Positions 12,618-24,390 of a stretch of DNA of 64,000 nucleotides are shown one piece after another. Each line of letters begins with the position of its first letter. Positions within the stretch are counted from its first letter, which is position 1. Location: assembly GCF_027172205.1 (NCBI RefSeq), contig NC_070611.1:59949979-60013978 (forward strand). The letters run 5' to 3'. The position numbers and the translations under genes are program-made. Source of the stretch: Podarcis raffonei. Its lineage: Eukaryota > Chordata > Lepidosauria > Squamata > Lacertidae. The notes under the pieces were generated by a model. It did not search any database. It was not told the DNA's origin and was given only the letters and a program-made list of their open reading frames with translations.

Positions 12618-13265
12618 AAAACAGATCACTTACCGACTAGCAATAACTTGTCAAATAACTAGCTACAGGTCTTTATATATTATCAATAAACCTCGGGAAA
12701 TAGGAGGCAGAGTTTATTATCCTTGGGTTAGATAAACTCATTTTATAGTCTCATGGGGCAGGAAAACGGGAGAAAATTGTTCCATATTCATGGTAAGATG
12801 CCATCTATTAATTGAATGAGCTAAGAGTTGCAACCTTCATCAGAAGAGTAAGAGAACTGATACACTGGAGGGGCATAATGTTTAAAATTAAAGCTACATG
12901 CCCAGAAGCTATGCTCAGGTATCTGTGCACAAGTTCACACTAAACACTTTGGCTAAGACCTAGGAGCCAGGACATACCTGATTAAAATCCTGAAGAACAG
13001 ATTGAGAGGATTAACGTAATTAACACAAAACACATATGTGTGCCTAGGTAAAAGTACGTATTTACTAATGACATCTTCACCCTCCAGCTATTCTATGCCC
13101 AGATTTTACAATGGAAAGTCTGAAATTACTTTTATGACGTCCATATAACCAGACAGTTGCCTGCTTGCTGCAGCTTGAAACCACAACATTTAAGTGTATC
13201 TGTAATGTGGGTTGTAAAGAAGAGTGTGCCAGCAAGGGAAGCATGAGTTCCAATTCTATGTACAG
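12618..13265. other. Unique non-coding DNA
   Basis: No exon, RNA gene or recognised repeat is seen. Confidence 0.35.
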
Positions 13266-13267
13266 TA

Positions 13268-13519
13268 CAGTCATACCTCGGGTTGAATGTGCTTCAGGTT
13301 GAGCGCTTTTGGGTTGCACTCTGCGGCAACCCGGAAGTAACGGAGCGCGTTACTTCCGGCTTTCGCCGCTCGCACATGCGCAGATGCTCAAAATGACATC
13401 ACGCCCATGCACGGAAGCAGCAAAACGCGACCCGTGCATGCACCGACGCACCCTACGTTCCATTCAGGATGTGAACGGGGCTCCGGAACGGATCCCGTTT
13501 GCATCCCGAGGTACCACTG
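13268..13519. mobile_element. Tigger-like MITE, second subfamily, copy A
   Basis: A 252-bp element with ends CAGTCATACCTCGGGTTG and CATCCCGAGGTACCACTG. A TA lies at 13266-13267, and a TA at 13520-13521 is shared with the next element. The interior is rich in CpG and contains CGCACATGCGCAGATG, similar to an NRF1 site. No transposase is present. Confidence 0.85.
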
Positions 13520-13521
13520 TA

Positions 13522-13783
13522 CAGTCATACCTCATGTTACCTTTGCTTCATGTTACGTTCTTTCAGGTTACATCCCGCGGCGACCCGGAAGTACCAGAAA
13601 GGGTTACTTCTGGGTTTCGCTGCTCGCACATGCGCAGAAGCGCAAAAAATGACATAATGCGCGAGCGCAGAAGTGGCAAATTGCAACCCGCGCATATGCA
13701 GACGCGCCACTGAGGTTTGCACTCTTTTCATGTTGCGAACGGGCCTCCGGAACGGATCCCATTCGCAACCAGAGGTACCACTG
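13522..13783. mobile_element. Tigger-like MITE, second subfamily, copy B
   Basis: A 262-bp element with ends CAGTCATACCTCATGTTAC and AACCAGAGGTACCACTG, TA-flanked at 13520-13521 and 13784-13785. It is in the same orientation as copy A and directly adjacent. It has the same interior motif, CGCACATGCGCAGAAG. Confidence 0.85.
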
Positions 13784-13785
13784 TA

Positions 13786-14187
13786 CACTTACTTGGAAGC
13801 AAGAATAATTGAACATGGTGGGATTTCCTTCTGGACAAAACATGCAAAGGGTTGGGCTGTAAGTGAACGAGACCCCTTCCCCCTGCATGTTAAGAGGGGA
13901 GTTTAACCCTCCATTCTTCAAATGCCCTTTAAATGTGCTCCTGCCCAGAAAGACAGAATGCAGAATCAATGTCCCTACAGGTGTTGTGCAGCAGAACAAC
14001 TCCCCCTGCAATCTATTAATAGCAACCTCCCAAGTTTCTTGCTAGGCATATCTCAAGTGGAAAGGAAATCCAGTAGGCTGCAACCTGCTAGACCTAACAG
14101 CTGTTCTTTTACAAAGGAAACTGTTTTGGCTACCTCAAGCTGTCTCTTTGGGCCTAGTTCTTATGATCAGCAGGTGGTTAAACCTAT
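13786..14187. other. Unique non-coding DNA
   Basis: No exon, RNA gene or recognised repeat is seen. Confidence 0.35.
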
Positions 14188-14973
14188 TGCGTGTTCAGAC
14201 CCAGAAACCTTCCCCCTAAATAAATTCACACTTGACTCAAATTTTGGTTTTGGATTTTGGCAGAATTTAGGCCACAACTTTATTGATTACAGAAAGTGAC
14301 TGGTTGCATAGGCTCTGTTCGACTAGCTTCCTGCCATGCAGGTAGCGCTGACCCAGGGTTCCAGCATAGGTCAGCCAAGGGTGAACACCTGAATAAGCAG
14401 AAAGCTGGGAACGGGCTAACTCCACCACCCAAATGTCGCCCTCGACTCAGGCACAGGCACAATCTCCTCTTAGGGGCTGACCAAACCATCGAGTCCCTGG
14501 ATTCCTTTAATGGAATACCCTTCCAATAGGGATGGCGAGAGCGTTCTCCCATCCCTATCACCTGAACCAGAGCCCATCCGCAACCTTACAAGTTGTGACA
14601 ATTTGCTACGCGGCAGGCAAAATGCAAATGACAACAGCCAATCAGCCAAGTGGATTCCTGCCATGCCCCTGTCCCAATGACAGACAATACACAATGGCAT
14701 AGCAAGGTCAAGCGCAAAGCCCTAAAAGTAGGGAAAGGTGGGCGGGTGTTCCGAGTGCACGTGCTAGAAGAGGAAGCTCTGGGTCACGTGCATGGGCATA
14801 AATAGGTCCCTCGAACTGTTTGGACTGTTTCCCATTGGCCAGATTGCACCCAGTTTCGAGGGACCTACCAATCGGGTGTTGTGGCTGACCAATCGTACCC
14901 ACCCACAACACAGGGTGTCGGTTTTCCAGGTCTCACCGCAATACGTGCCCTCTTTAAGGGAGGACCCGATTTT
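14188..14973 (+). repeat. Interspersed ~780-bp repeat, LTR-like, copy 1
   Basis: Homologous over its whole length to 26955-27721. It starts TGCGTGTTCAGACCCAGAAAC and ends near CTCTTTAAGGGAGGACCC. It contains TATA-like CATAAATAGG near 14798 beside CACGTG and CCAATCG-type boxes, as an LTR promoter would. No clear terminal dinucleotides with a 5-bp target duplication are seen, so the assignment to an LTR fossil is tentative; an unclassified repeat is the alternative. It has no coding capacity. Confidence 0.5.
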
Positions 14974-17900
14974 CTAGATTTTATCACTTCACACCACAAG
15001 TGACTGAACATCCCCTGCATATAGACAAGTAGCATATGAGGAAGAAGGTACCCCTCTTCCCAGCCTGCCACTTTTCTGTACATACAGAATGTTTTCGTAT
15101 AGAAAAGCATTTAACAGCGTGAGCCCACACTTGCGGGAGGAAACGAAAACAGCCACAAAACCACCATGTTGTACTGTAGCTAGGTGCTGACCTGGATATG
15201 AGAATCCTGGATTCAAATATCCCTGCTCAGATGTAAAGGGTACCATTGGATGAAAAAACTCTCTTCCTAACCTCACTTCCAGGGATGCCATGAGGCTAAA
15301 ATGCCACTGGAGAAAGAGCAGGAAACAAAAGTAATTAAAATAAATTACTACTTCCTTTCTTTCACTATCCCTGCTTCACAGCCTTCATTGCAGCTGGCAG
15401 CTACAAGTCCAGGAAGGAGGAATGATGTCTTCAACATTATTATTATCACCATTAATTTAATTTAATTTATTACCTGCCTTTCACCCTAAGGTGTCAGGAC
15501 AGGTTGCAACAATTTAAAATACAAACACAACTACAATAGATGAGAATTGTTACTGACAGAAATGAGAAAGCATTGGGCCTTCCCAATTCTGCCTATGCAG
15601 AAAGGTGTTCTATTTAACAGTAAACATGCCCTCTATGAGATCTGGTAGTATGACTTCCAAAAGACCATGAAAGATTGTTATGCCCATACAATCAGTTGCT
15701 TCTATTTGACAAATCCTAAACACTCACTCCTGTTTTACATTCAGTGCATAAGAGTTGGGCCCAATGTAAAATTGGGGGGGGGGGGGAGGCAGATCCACTC
15801 CAGATGAACCATAACTCCAATTCCCAACTTTTGTTTCTAGCATTTGTGAAACCTGAGGTAAGTGACAACATGTATAGCAGACATTCCTCTTCTCATTTTT
15901 TAAAAAAGAAATCCACCTGATCCCCCATTTCAGTGGTTTACTCTTCCATGCCGGAAAAATTCCCATGAACCTCCATGGATGCAAGTGAAGGTGAAAGCCC
16001 TGACCTGTGTAAATTTTCTGCATGCACACACTTACTGTACACACTGGCCCATGAATGTGTTAATGTTAGAATGCCACCTATTAATAGCCCACCAGCATGG
16101 TAATATTACATGTGTGAATGGGCCCATATATATGTAACAGGTGCACTTAACTAAATTTTTCATCTTGCCCTCAACGAAGCATAAATGGTTTGGTCTTGCA
16201 GTCAACATAAACACACAACAACCCTGTGAGGTAGTTTACACTGAGAGATAGTGACTGTCTCAAGGTCACTCAGAATGGAGAGCATTTTCAGATGTCTTCA
16301 CTGAGTAAAGACTGTATGGTGAGGAAAGCACAGGGTACACAAAGAACAATGGTTGCTATTTCACCAAGTTTTGCTGTGTAGATGCACTGAAATTAATGAA
16401 GATGCCTAAATTCAGTTCAATAAATTCAAGAAGTCTACCCTGAGTAAAACTTAGTTGAATACCACCCAGTGCTTCTACCAGGCTTCCTGAATTCCCTCAG
16501 GTTGCTCTTTCATTCATAGGAGTGCAGCAGGAGCCTAAAGTCGTTTCGGAGATTACAGAGCACCTGGTAAATCTAGCTATACATTATGGGGTTAGGGATA
16601 GGCACCTTTGTAAAACTGCATTTTTCCATACATAACCAAATTACATCTTGAAACAGTCAATCCCAACTAGAACACACTGATTGACAACCCTCATAGTATG
16701 GAGATCTCAGAACCTCAAATTCCGCAGAGAGAGATAGAGAAAAACCTAGCCCCGCCCCCAATCTGAATTTTAACCATAAAACCCCTAGATGTAGCAGTTC
16801 CAAAACAAGACAGTGCTTGAAAATTCATCTGGCACACTCCAGGATTTAAGTAGGTATTTGGCATAATTCACTGCTTTCAGTACTAATATCTCTTTGTAGT
16901 TTCCCACACAATAGAATTGGCAAGGATCTGTCCCTTCTGTCTCTCCCATAGTTAATGGATAGCTATCACATTAGACTCTGTAAAAAGGCAATCAATCATA
17001 ACTGGTTGCATTGTTCTCTGCCCAGAATGAAGGGCATCGTAAGATACCTCCTGTAAACACATCTAGACAAGATATGCAAGGCAAATAAGATTATCTTCCA
17101 AATATTAACTGTTTGAAATATAGCACGTGGACACATGCATGCCTAGTCCCACACAAAAGTGTTTCTGTGCAATATAAAACTGTCTGGAGTAAATAGTGGA
17201 ACACAGTACACTCAACAATCGGGGAAGGGGAGCATACACCAGATAAGGGAAGTTTTATTGTTTACAAATTCAACAAATGTCATTCCTTATAAATCCTTAC
17301 TTCATTCGAAACAATACAACCCCATCAAGCAGCCATGCAAAAATAAATTCACCTACAAGAAGTTACAAAAAGCTTGCCTCTTTCCAGTTCTAAAAATCTG
17401 CTTCCCTTCTTCTCTGACTTGCTGTGCTCCCAAGTAAAGGGCACACATAGAACTTTTCCTCAAAGGGGGGGGGGGGAGAGATTAATCTTCCCCAAACACA
17501 TCTTCCACTATGCTGTGGCTGATATATGGTCTACAAGTGATTATTTCCTCCCATTCAAATACACCTTGGCTTTATCCACACAAGTAACCAACAAGGGTTT
17601 TCTGCAGCCTTTGGGACTTTAGAAATGTTCGCACATTTTGCACAGATAAAATAACAAAGGGTTGCTCTTGCTGAATAACATCCCCTTGGTACCAGACGAA
17701 GCTCTTCACCAATAGCACAGGGCCCTGTTTCAAAACTCTGCACCTCTGTCAAATCTCTCAGACAAAGAGCTCACTTGAACAGGATTTCTTCAAGACCAAT
17801 TTGCCCTTGAGACCACTAAATGGCCTAATCTTGTCCCTCCAAGCCTGGACGGCAAAATATTAGGGTTCAGTTTCAAGAAGAGTTCATTGCCCAGGAAACT

Positions 17901-18538
17901 TCTGATGCACCCGACCCCACGGTTCATCCACAAAGAACGTATAGTAAGTAACAGAGATTGAAACTGCCTTTGAAGACAGTCAGAGTATCCCATAACCAGC
18001 CTTTGCAAAACCCAGATTTAGAGCTTTTGCAGAGAAGAAGTGCAACAATCTGGCAAGCTTAAAGCTGGCTCGTTTTAGAAATCCAACACTCCTTACTAAG
18101 TACATCAGAGCCCTTCCCATGCTGGTGAATGCCAGTACATGGAAAGCAGTCAGGCACAAAAGGCTGAGAATTTCTGCATATGCATCTTATCCCACACAAT
18201 CCTCAAACACAGGACACGCTTGGAGACGTGCCTAGATCAGGGCTTCGGCTTTGCCGTTGCGCTTTAGGCAGGGCAATCAGACACATGTTTTGCCGCGGTG
18301 TTAATGCGGATCTGTTACTCTTTATCTGCCAGCTACCAGTGATACGCAATACTATCCCGACACTACGGAAAGGATTGGCTTGTCTCCGATACTCTGTGTG
18401 TGAAGCAGAGGTTTCCGGTCCACTTTTATTGATCGCACACGTAGGGAATCCCAAAAGACTGCGGGTGGGTTTTTTTTGCATTAATTAATGCAGAGAGCGG
18501 AGGAATGTTTTCATAATAGAGAATGCACGAACGTCCTA
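14974..18538. other. Unique non-coding DNA
   Basis: Mostly single-copy-looking sequence. A degraded LINE/SINE tail-like patch rich in ATTTAATTT lies near 15435-15500. G runs occur at about 15774-15786 and 17466-17476. No coding exon of MICAL3 or any other gene is recognised on either strand. Confidence 0.4.
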
Positions 18539-18899
18539 AAAACCCACTCCTCCCCCCCCTTTACCCGCAGCAACACACATCACAGCAGGGAAGCTCTCTG
18601 CTCTGAGCAGAACTGAGGAGGGCGCTCCTCCTGCTATTATCTAAGGTTGTGGGGAGAAGAGGATTCCTTGCTCCCATTTCTTTCTTTTGTAAAAAAGGAA
18701 CCCCAATAAACCGCCTCCGCGTCCCCTCCCTTAAAAAAAGAGCGGCAACCACGCTCTTCTGCAGCCAGCAGAACCAGAAACCTTCATGCAGAAAACACCC
18801 TTCCCAAAGGCATCACCTTCCCCAACAATGGAGGAGCAGGCCACCCCACTAAAGCCCTCGATCCCTGGGAATTCGGTGCAGAAAAAGCGACAGCCAGCC

Positions 18900-19620
18900 C
18901 GGCAGAGACCCCTCCCCACTATTCCGCCAGCCCCGATCCTCAACCCTGGAGCTGGAATCCAGCCGCGGGAAAACGATCTGCCCCCCTCCTTCCCTCCGGC
19001 CGGTGCATTGCAGCCTCCCGTACTTGCTCATGACCGGTGCCCGCTTGCTGGGGGAAGAAGAAGTTCGCGCAGCGCGCGTTAAGCCACAGGGCGAGCCCCG
19101 CTGCACCGTCGCCCGGTTCCCTGGGGCTTCTGGTCTCCGGCCGGCTGCGCTCCGCGTTGCACGCGCTCCAGGCTCTCTCCTCGCCGGGCAGGCGAGGGAA
19201 GGAACAGCGACAGGCTCGCACACACCTTGGCAGCCGTTGCCCGCTGCTGCTGCTGGGCACGAGGGACGCGGACGGGGCCAGCTCGTCCTCCCCGCTTCTT
19301 AAAGAAGCACGCGCGCCGCTCCGCTCCGAGGTTTATGGAGCGGGAATTAGCCAACGGCGGCCAATGGGGACAGGGAGCGGCGTCTCGGGGTTGGTCGCGT
19401 CCGCTCGCACACCCCTCCGCCGGGAGAGGCGGTGGTGCGGTCCGAATTGTGATACAAAAAGCAAAGGCGGCGGTTGGCCGCCGCGCGGAGACGCGAAGCA
19501 AAGCGGCCAATGGGAAGCCGCTCAAGGGACTGCAGCAGGGCCAAGGCGCAATGCATTTAAAGCGGCAGAGGCTAACGGAGGAGGGCGGTTCAGGTGTCTG
19601 GAGGAGTCCCAAGGAAAGGA
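18900..19620 (-). promoter_or_regulatory. CpG island, candidate MICAL3 5' end
   Basis: This stretch is dense in CpG and GC and free of recognisable repeats. It has CCAAT boxes near 19360 and 19505, a GCGCAGCGCGCG NRF1-like run near 19067-19078, and on the - strand a usable splice donor, CCAAG|GTGTGTG, with the exon end at 19226. In mammals MICAL3 lies head-to-head with PEX26, so a - strand MICAL3 first exon is the natural guess. No MICAL3 coding sequence is present in the window, so the gene name is inference from synteny. Long open frames on both strands here reflect high GC content. It could instead be bidirectional or belong to a non-coding RNA. Confidence 0.4.
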
Positions 19621-20179
19621 GGAGAGGAAAGAAAAGGGGGGAGAGGGAGAAAGAAAGAGAGAAAGCAGCACACACCCTGTTCACGTCACAGCCTCTTACG
19701 TGGGAAGAGAGCAACCTTGACCTCCAGCTATCCAATAATTTTCAATGCCATTTCAATACAGTACAGCAACACCAGCCAAAAAAGCACAAGAGGGAGTAGG
19801 AGAGGCGGCGGCTGTAGGAAGCGGGCTCGGAATTATTGCGCCGGCAACGGCTCTGCTTGCGAGAGCCGTTGGGCGCTTTGTATCAGGAACGGCTAAAAGT
19901 TTAAGGAAGGATTTTCGAATATACGCAGTGCCCTTGAACCACCGCGCTTCGGGGGGGGGGGAACGTTAGAAATTAGGGTCAAAACATATATATACACACA
20001 GAGAGAAAGAGAGAATGTTGTAGCACTTCGAAAGCTAAATGCTTCCAGTGTGCAATGCTATACCGGTCTTTTCAGAAGCAAAGCCCTGAGTTCCCTGGGT
20101 TTGAGTTCCATCAAGTTTTCGTGTGAATGGGATTGCAGCTTTATTCTACCTTAAGCTTGTGTGCACTAGAAGCCGCTTA

Positions 20180-20296
20180 ATCAGATACTGTACATGAAGC
20201 GTTATTCGCAAAAGCCTACGTTACAATAAATCTTCCCGTCTTTCATGTGCCGTAAGACTCCTGTTGACTGCTGCTACAGACTAACACGGCTTTGAA
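20180..20296 (+). repeat. Repeat ending CAGACTAACACGGCT, copy 1
   Basis: TTACAATAAATCTTCCCGTC, GTGCCGTAAGACTCCTGTTG and GCTACAGACTAACACGGCT match the 3' half of a repeat family widespread in amniotes. In better-preserved copies this half is preceded by CTGATGA...GAAAGCTTATGC. Here that upstream part is strongly diverged (ATGAAGCGTTATTCGCAAAA). Related pieces lie at 30455-30664 and 53967-54040. Confidence 0.55.
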
Positions 20297-20383
20297 AGAG
20301 TTCTCAATATACAAACAGCTAAAGAGTCTCGCTCACCCTCCCCCCACCCCGTTTACGCTGGTGCATTAGTTCCTCTTGCGGCC

Positions 20384-20452
20384 CGATCCTGTGCACACAT
20401 TCAAAAGCAAATCCCAAAGAAGTTTACTCCTCAAGAAGCATAGGACTGCTGC
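20384..20452. repeat. Short squamate repeat, diverged
   Basis: GATCCTGTGCACACATTC followed by AGAAGTTTACTCCTCAAG and ATAGGACTGCTGCC fits the short repeat family described at 39702-39783. Confidence 0.4.
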
Positions 20453-20888
20453 CTTACTGTGGTAACTTGCAAGCAGCTCGTTTCCACAGAGGTGTTACAG
20501 GAAAAACAAACCTAGAAGTCAGCTTTCTTTCTCCAAGGGACTATGGGAAATGTAGTTTTGCAGGGGTTGATCATTCTGTGTTAGATGCCTCCCCCCCCCC
20601 AAAAAAAAAAAATCTGAAGAGTTCCATGCGAAAAGCCCAGATATGGTACACTAGTTAACAGGGCTGGCAAACCCATGAGGTAAGGTGAGGTGACAGCCTC
20701 AGGCAGCTGCCAATATGTGTGCTTGACACAGCTAAAGCATTAAAATAGTAGTGTTATGAGAGGAACTGAACTGATTAGGACTACTGTACTAGAGATTTTT
20801 CCAAAGTACAGTAATGTGCCTTGATAGTTGGGAACTCCTCTACATCCTGTGGTATGCAATGCCACATTTGGAAGGTTGGTTGGTTAGT

Positions 20889-21290
20889 TATTTAGTTATA
20901 CTTCCTCCCAAAATACCCAGGGCAGCAAACAACAAGTGACAAAACAAAGCATTCTTAAAAACAATTCCAATACAGTACAGATGTAGACCAGGAAAGATGT
21001 CAACTCAAAAGGCTTGTTTAAAGGGGAAGATCTGGCGGGTGCCAGAAACAGAGATGGCACCTTGTCTAATATTCAAGGTGAAGCAATTCTCAAGAGTAGG
21101 TGCCACAAGGCCCGATTCCTACACTGTGTAGAATGGACCTCTTTATAGGTTTTCGGCATCCTAGTATTCCAGGCTATATAGGGCTTTATACACCAGAACT
21201 TAGCCTGGTACCTAACTGGCATGCTCTCTAGCTAGTCACGGTAGACAGAGAAACAGAAGAGAAATGGGGTCTGCAATTAGCTGAAGTGGA
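20889..21290 (-). repeat. Degraded L2-like LINE 3' region
   Basis: TTCCTCCCAAAATACCCAGG and GCAAACAACAAGTGACAAAA resemble the reverse complement of an L2 tail. The following 300 bases (for example CCAGGCTATATAGGGCTTTA) look like the L2 3' untranslated region in reverse. It is old and diverged, with no open frame. Confidence 0.45.
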
Positions 21291-21299
21291 GGTACAGCT

Positions 21300-23546
21300 T
21301 TCAGAGCTACAGCTGTGACCCCTTTGGAATCCCATGCTGTCAATATTTGTAATCAAAAATAAACCTGTACCTTAAAGTTAATTTTTTAAAAACGCACCAC
21401 TTAATGTTTCTTAACCCTTCAGAAAACTGAAAGTCTGCTAGACTAAAGGAACAGTAAATTGAACATGGGGGGGGGGGTAAAGAGAAAAATCTAGAACACA
21501 GCACTGGAGGGCTTTTAGTGCCAATTAAAACTTTATCTCTTTAGCCAGTTTTTTAATTGTGTAGATTTTTCGCGTGTTAGGAAACTGACTTTTGAATTAA
21601 GCAAGAGGAGTACTTGTGCCCACTGCTTTTAATGTTTTTACTGGATTTGTTGTATTATTAGTTTGATTTTGTATTTGATGCATTCTGTACTAGGATCACT
21701 GGCTTGATGAGGGGTGGTTTAAAAATGAAATCAAGAAATAAAATTTAAAATCTTGTTTCCCCAGAGTGGGAATTAAAACAGGTGTCTTATTTCTCTCTCT
21801 CACCTTCTATGGCAAGTCTATACTCTAGAACTGCCACATGGAAGCCATGGCGGGAAGGGGGACCCTGCATGTGGCCATATCTCCCCTTGTTGTGTCACAG
21901 CCGTTGTAAGTAGAGTGTCTTGCCATATGACTTGTTTACATTGCATGAGCAATCTAATGACACCAACAGAAGTTCCTATTGGTCATAGGGGTACAGATGT
22001 TTTCCACACAGTCATGGCAAGCTATTCTGCATATTATAGTCTTTACACAAAGCAATTACCCAGAGGATGCCACCAGCAGCCTTTAAGCACAATTGTACTT
22101 TATAGACCAGTGCTTCAATTCTTTCTCAGAGTGGTACTAAATTAGCTTAACTCCTACTATACTCCAGTTTAAGTCGTTTGTGACTAGACTGCTGCATAAT
22201 TGTGTAATTAATCCCAGGATTAAGGGGGTTAGCCTTCAAGTTCTTGACCCCCTGCTGTGAAATGCCAGATTGTTTAAAAGACTAGCGCTGGAGAAAAAAG
22301 ATGGAAATCACACATGGGGGGCGGGGGGAGACCAAATAAAAAATTAATAATGCTTTCAAAAGCAGATGCTCGCATTACTGAATGAGAGATGCAAGCTTTG
22401 TACTGCCACAGCTATGGAAGCAGGGCTTTGTTCCAACATGCCCACCCTCCTCCCCAGCCTATCAGCAATCATAATAAAGTGCTAATAATGGCCAAAGCAA
22501 TTCCCACTAGAGGAATAAGAAACCACAGCAAATGTCAGCCTGAAGCTGACAATTAAAGTCTAGAGGAACCTTACACTCCAGTCAAGCTCTTTGAAGAGGA
22601 CTTTATTCTCTGGTTTTAATCCTACAGCAGGATTATTCACATCAACATTTTGTCTGAATTTCCATAGATACTGTGACGTTGCATTATAGTACAAGGGAGG
22701 CCCTGGCCAAATCTACAATAAAATATGATGCACATTTCCCCCCTGCATTCCCTTTTCATACAACAAAATCTAATATCTTTAACCCAATCTATCAGTGAAG
22801 CCCATGTAATGTTGCATCTCTTAGAATGGTCTAAGGCTGTTTCTCAAATAGTGAGCCAGGACCCACGAGTGAGAATTGTGCCACTTTCAGATGGATATCA
22901 GTGCCACAGCCTGCCCAGGGCCTCCTCACTAGAGATGCGAAAGCCTGGGGTGAAATGTCCCACCTACCCCCATTTTTCGAGGGCTTCACATATACACCTC
23001 ACTTGCCTGTCCCAAGCCCTGCCATAGCTGTTTGGTTGGACCAATGCCCTTAGCAGCAACTCCTTGGTTGCTGAACAAAAGTGGGCAGAAGTTTGGAAGA
23101 GGGGAGGAAGTTCTCAGGGGAAAGTGCCAGAGAAAGTATTGAAGGAAATATAATTAATTAATAACAAAGGAAAATTCAGCAGCTCACTTTAAGCTTCTGA
23201 TTGTTTCTTTGGAGCTCTGCTCTTACCTGTCAACACCTGACATCATGTCTGACATCGGGGCGAGTGTGGCTTGCCCCAAACAGCTTTGCAAGCCAAGTGA
23301 CAATGCCTAGTGGGCCAAGTCTGGCCTGTGAGTCAGCGGTTCCCCACCTTTCTCTACAATAAGTGCCTGTACTTAGCATGAGTCACAGGGCTTTGGAACT
23401 CTTTGTCACAAGGAAAACCCTACAGCAAAGAATTTTGTAACTTCCAAAGGAAGGCAAGTTAATTAGTAGACTATGATCTTAATTAACTGCCAGATGATTG
23501 TGAAAAACTGCCATTGTTTTGTGACTCGCTTTGGCACCATACTACT
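21300..23546. other. Unique non-coding DNA
   Basis: No exon or clear mobile element is seen. A ten-G run lies near 21470. Confidence 0.4.
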
Positions 23547-23625
23547 ATTTTATTTATTTATTTATTTATTTATTTATTTTTTAAATAAATAATAAATTTA
23601 TTTATTATTATTATTATTTTGGCGG
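23547..23625. repeat. (TTTA)n and (TTA)n microsatellite
   Basis: Seven or more TTTA units followed by diverged AATAAAT/TTATTA units. Confidence 0.85.
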
Positions 23626-23797
23626 GTTTCAGTAATTTTGAACCATCTCAAATGGGAAACCCTGGTCTAAAGCTCAGTGTGAGGTACTGGTTAGGGTATT
23701 GGACTAGGCCTATGGAAACCCAACTCCAAATCCCCAGTTCAACCATAAAGCACATTGGTTTACCTTGGGCCCACCACTATCCCAGCCTTACCTAACT

Positions 23798-23840
23798 CAC
23801 AGGGTTCATCTAGTCCAGCCCCTGCCATGCAGGAATCTCA
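23798..23840 (-). repeat. CR1-like SINE tail remnant
   Basis: CAGGGTTCATCTAGTCCAGC and CCTGCCATGCAGGAATCTCA match the tail of the tRNA-Lys SINE at 8961-9110 in the same orientation. The head is absent. Confidence 0.5.
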
Positions 23841-23877
23841 ACACGCAGTCTCCCTTCCAATTTGCTGCACCACTGTA

Positions 23878-24385
23878 TGTCAGGGACGGTGCTGAGGTGG
23901 GCTACACTGAGGAAGAATGGTGGGAGCCACCCCCTCCTCCTGATCCTGAATCTTCCCAGGAGCAGGAGGACAGTATAGATTTGGAGCAGTGGTTTGCAGA
24001 GGGGCACAGTTCAGAAGGCAGAAGCTGGGAAATACTGGATGGGGAACATCTTGCAGAAGAAACACTAGGAGAGAGTGAGTTAACAGATTCACAGTCTCTG
24101 GATAGTATCCACACACACCCCTTCCCCAAAGTCTCGGAGAGCTCAGAAAGCGTCAGAACAGAAAGTGCAGAGGGTACAAACACGGATTACAAAATGTAGG
24201 AGTGACATGGATTAAAAGGAATGGAGCGAGGAGTGACCTTAATTGGGAGCACCACCACTCTGTTTAGATGCTTTCTTTTGTCCTTCGCCGTGTTTATTAA
24301 AGAAACTAACTGGTAAGAATTCCCTTTCGTTTGATCTGCTCATTTACTGCCACAGGAGAGGAAGCCAATTCCACGAAGCCTGACA
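23878..24385 (+). mobile_element. Solo LTR fossil (Gypsy- or ERV-type)
   Basis: A 508-bp unit beginning TGTCAGG and ending CCTGACA, bracketed by the 5-bp direct repeat CTGTA at 23873-23877 and 24386-24390. These are the terminal features of an LTR left after loss of the internal region. An ATTAAA near 24297 could be its polyadenylation region. An open frame rich in Glu, Pro and Ser crosses the first half but resembles no host protein I know. The clean target duplication suggests a moderately young fossil. Confidence 0.75.
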
Positions 24386-24390
24386 CTGTA

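Noticed and set aside
19037-19799. Long overlapping open frames on both strands at the CpG island
   Set aside because: Frames are long in several registers at once, as expected in GC-rich DNA. The peptides are low in complexity and match no known protein.
23765-24199. A 144-codon acidic frame as a host gene
   Set aside because: Most of it lies inside the solo LTR fossil at 23878-24385, with no exon signals.
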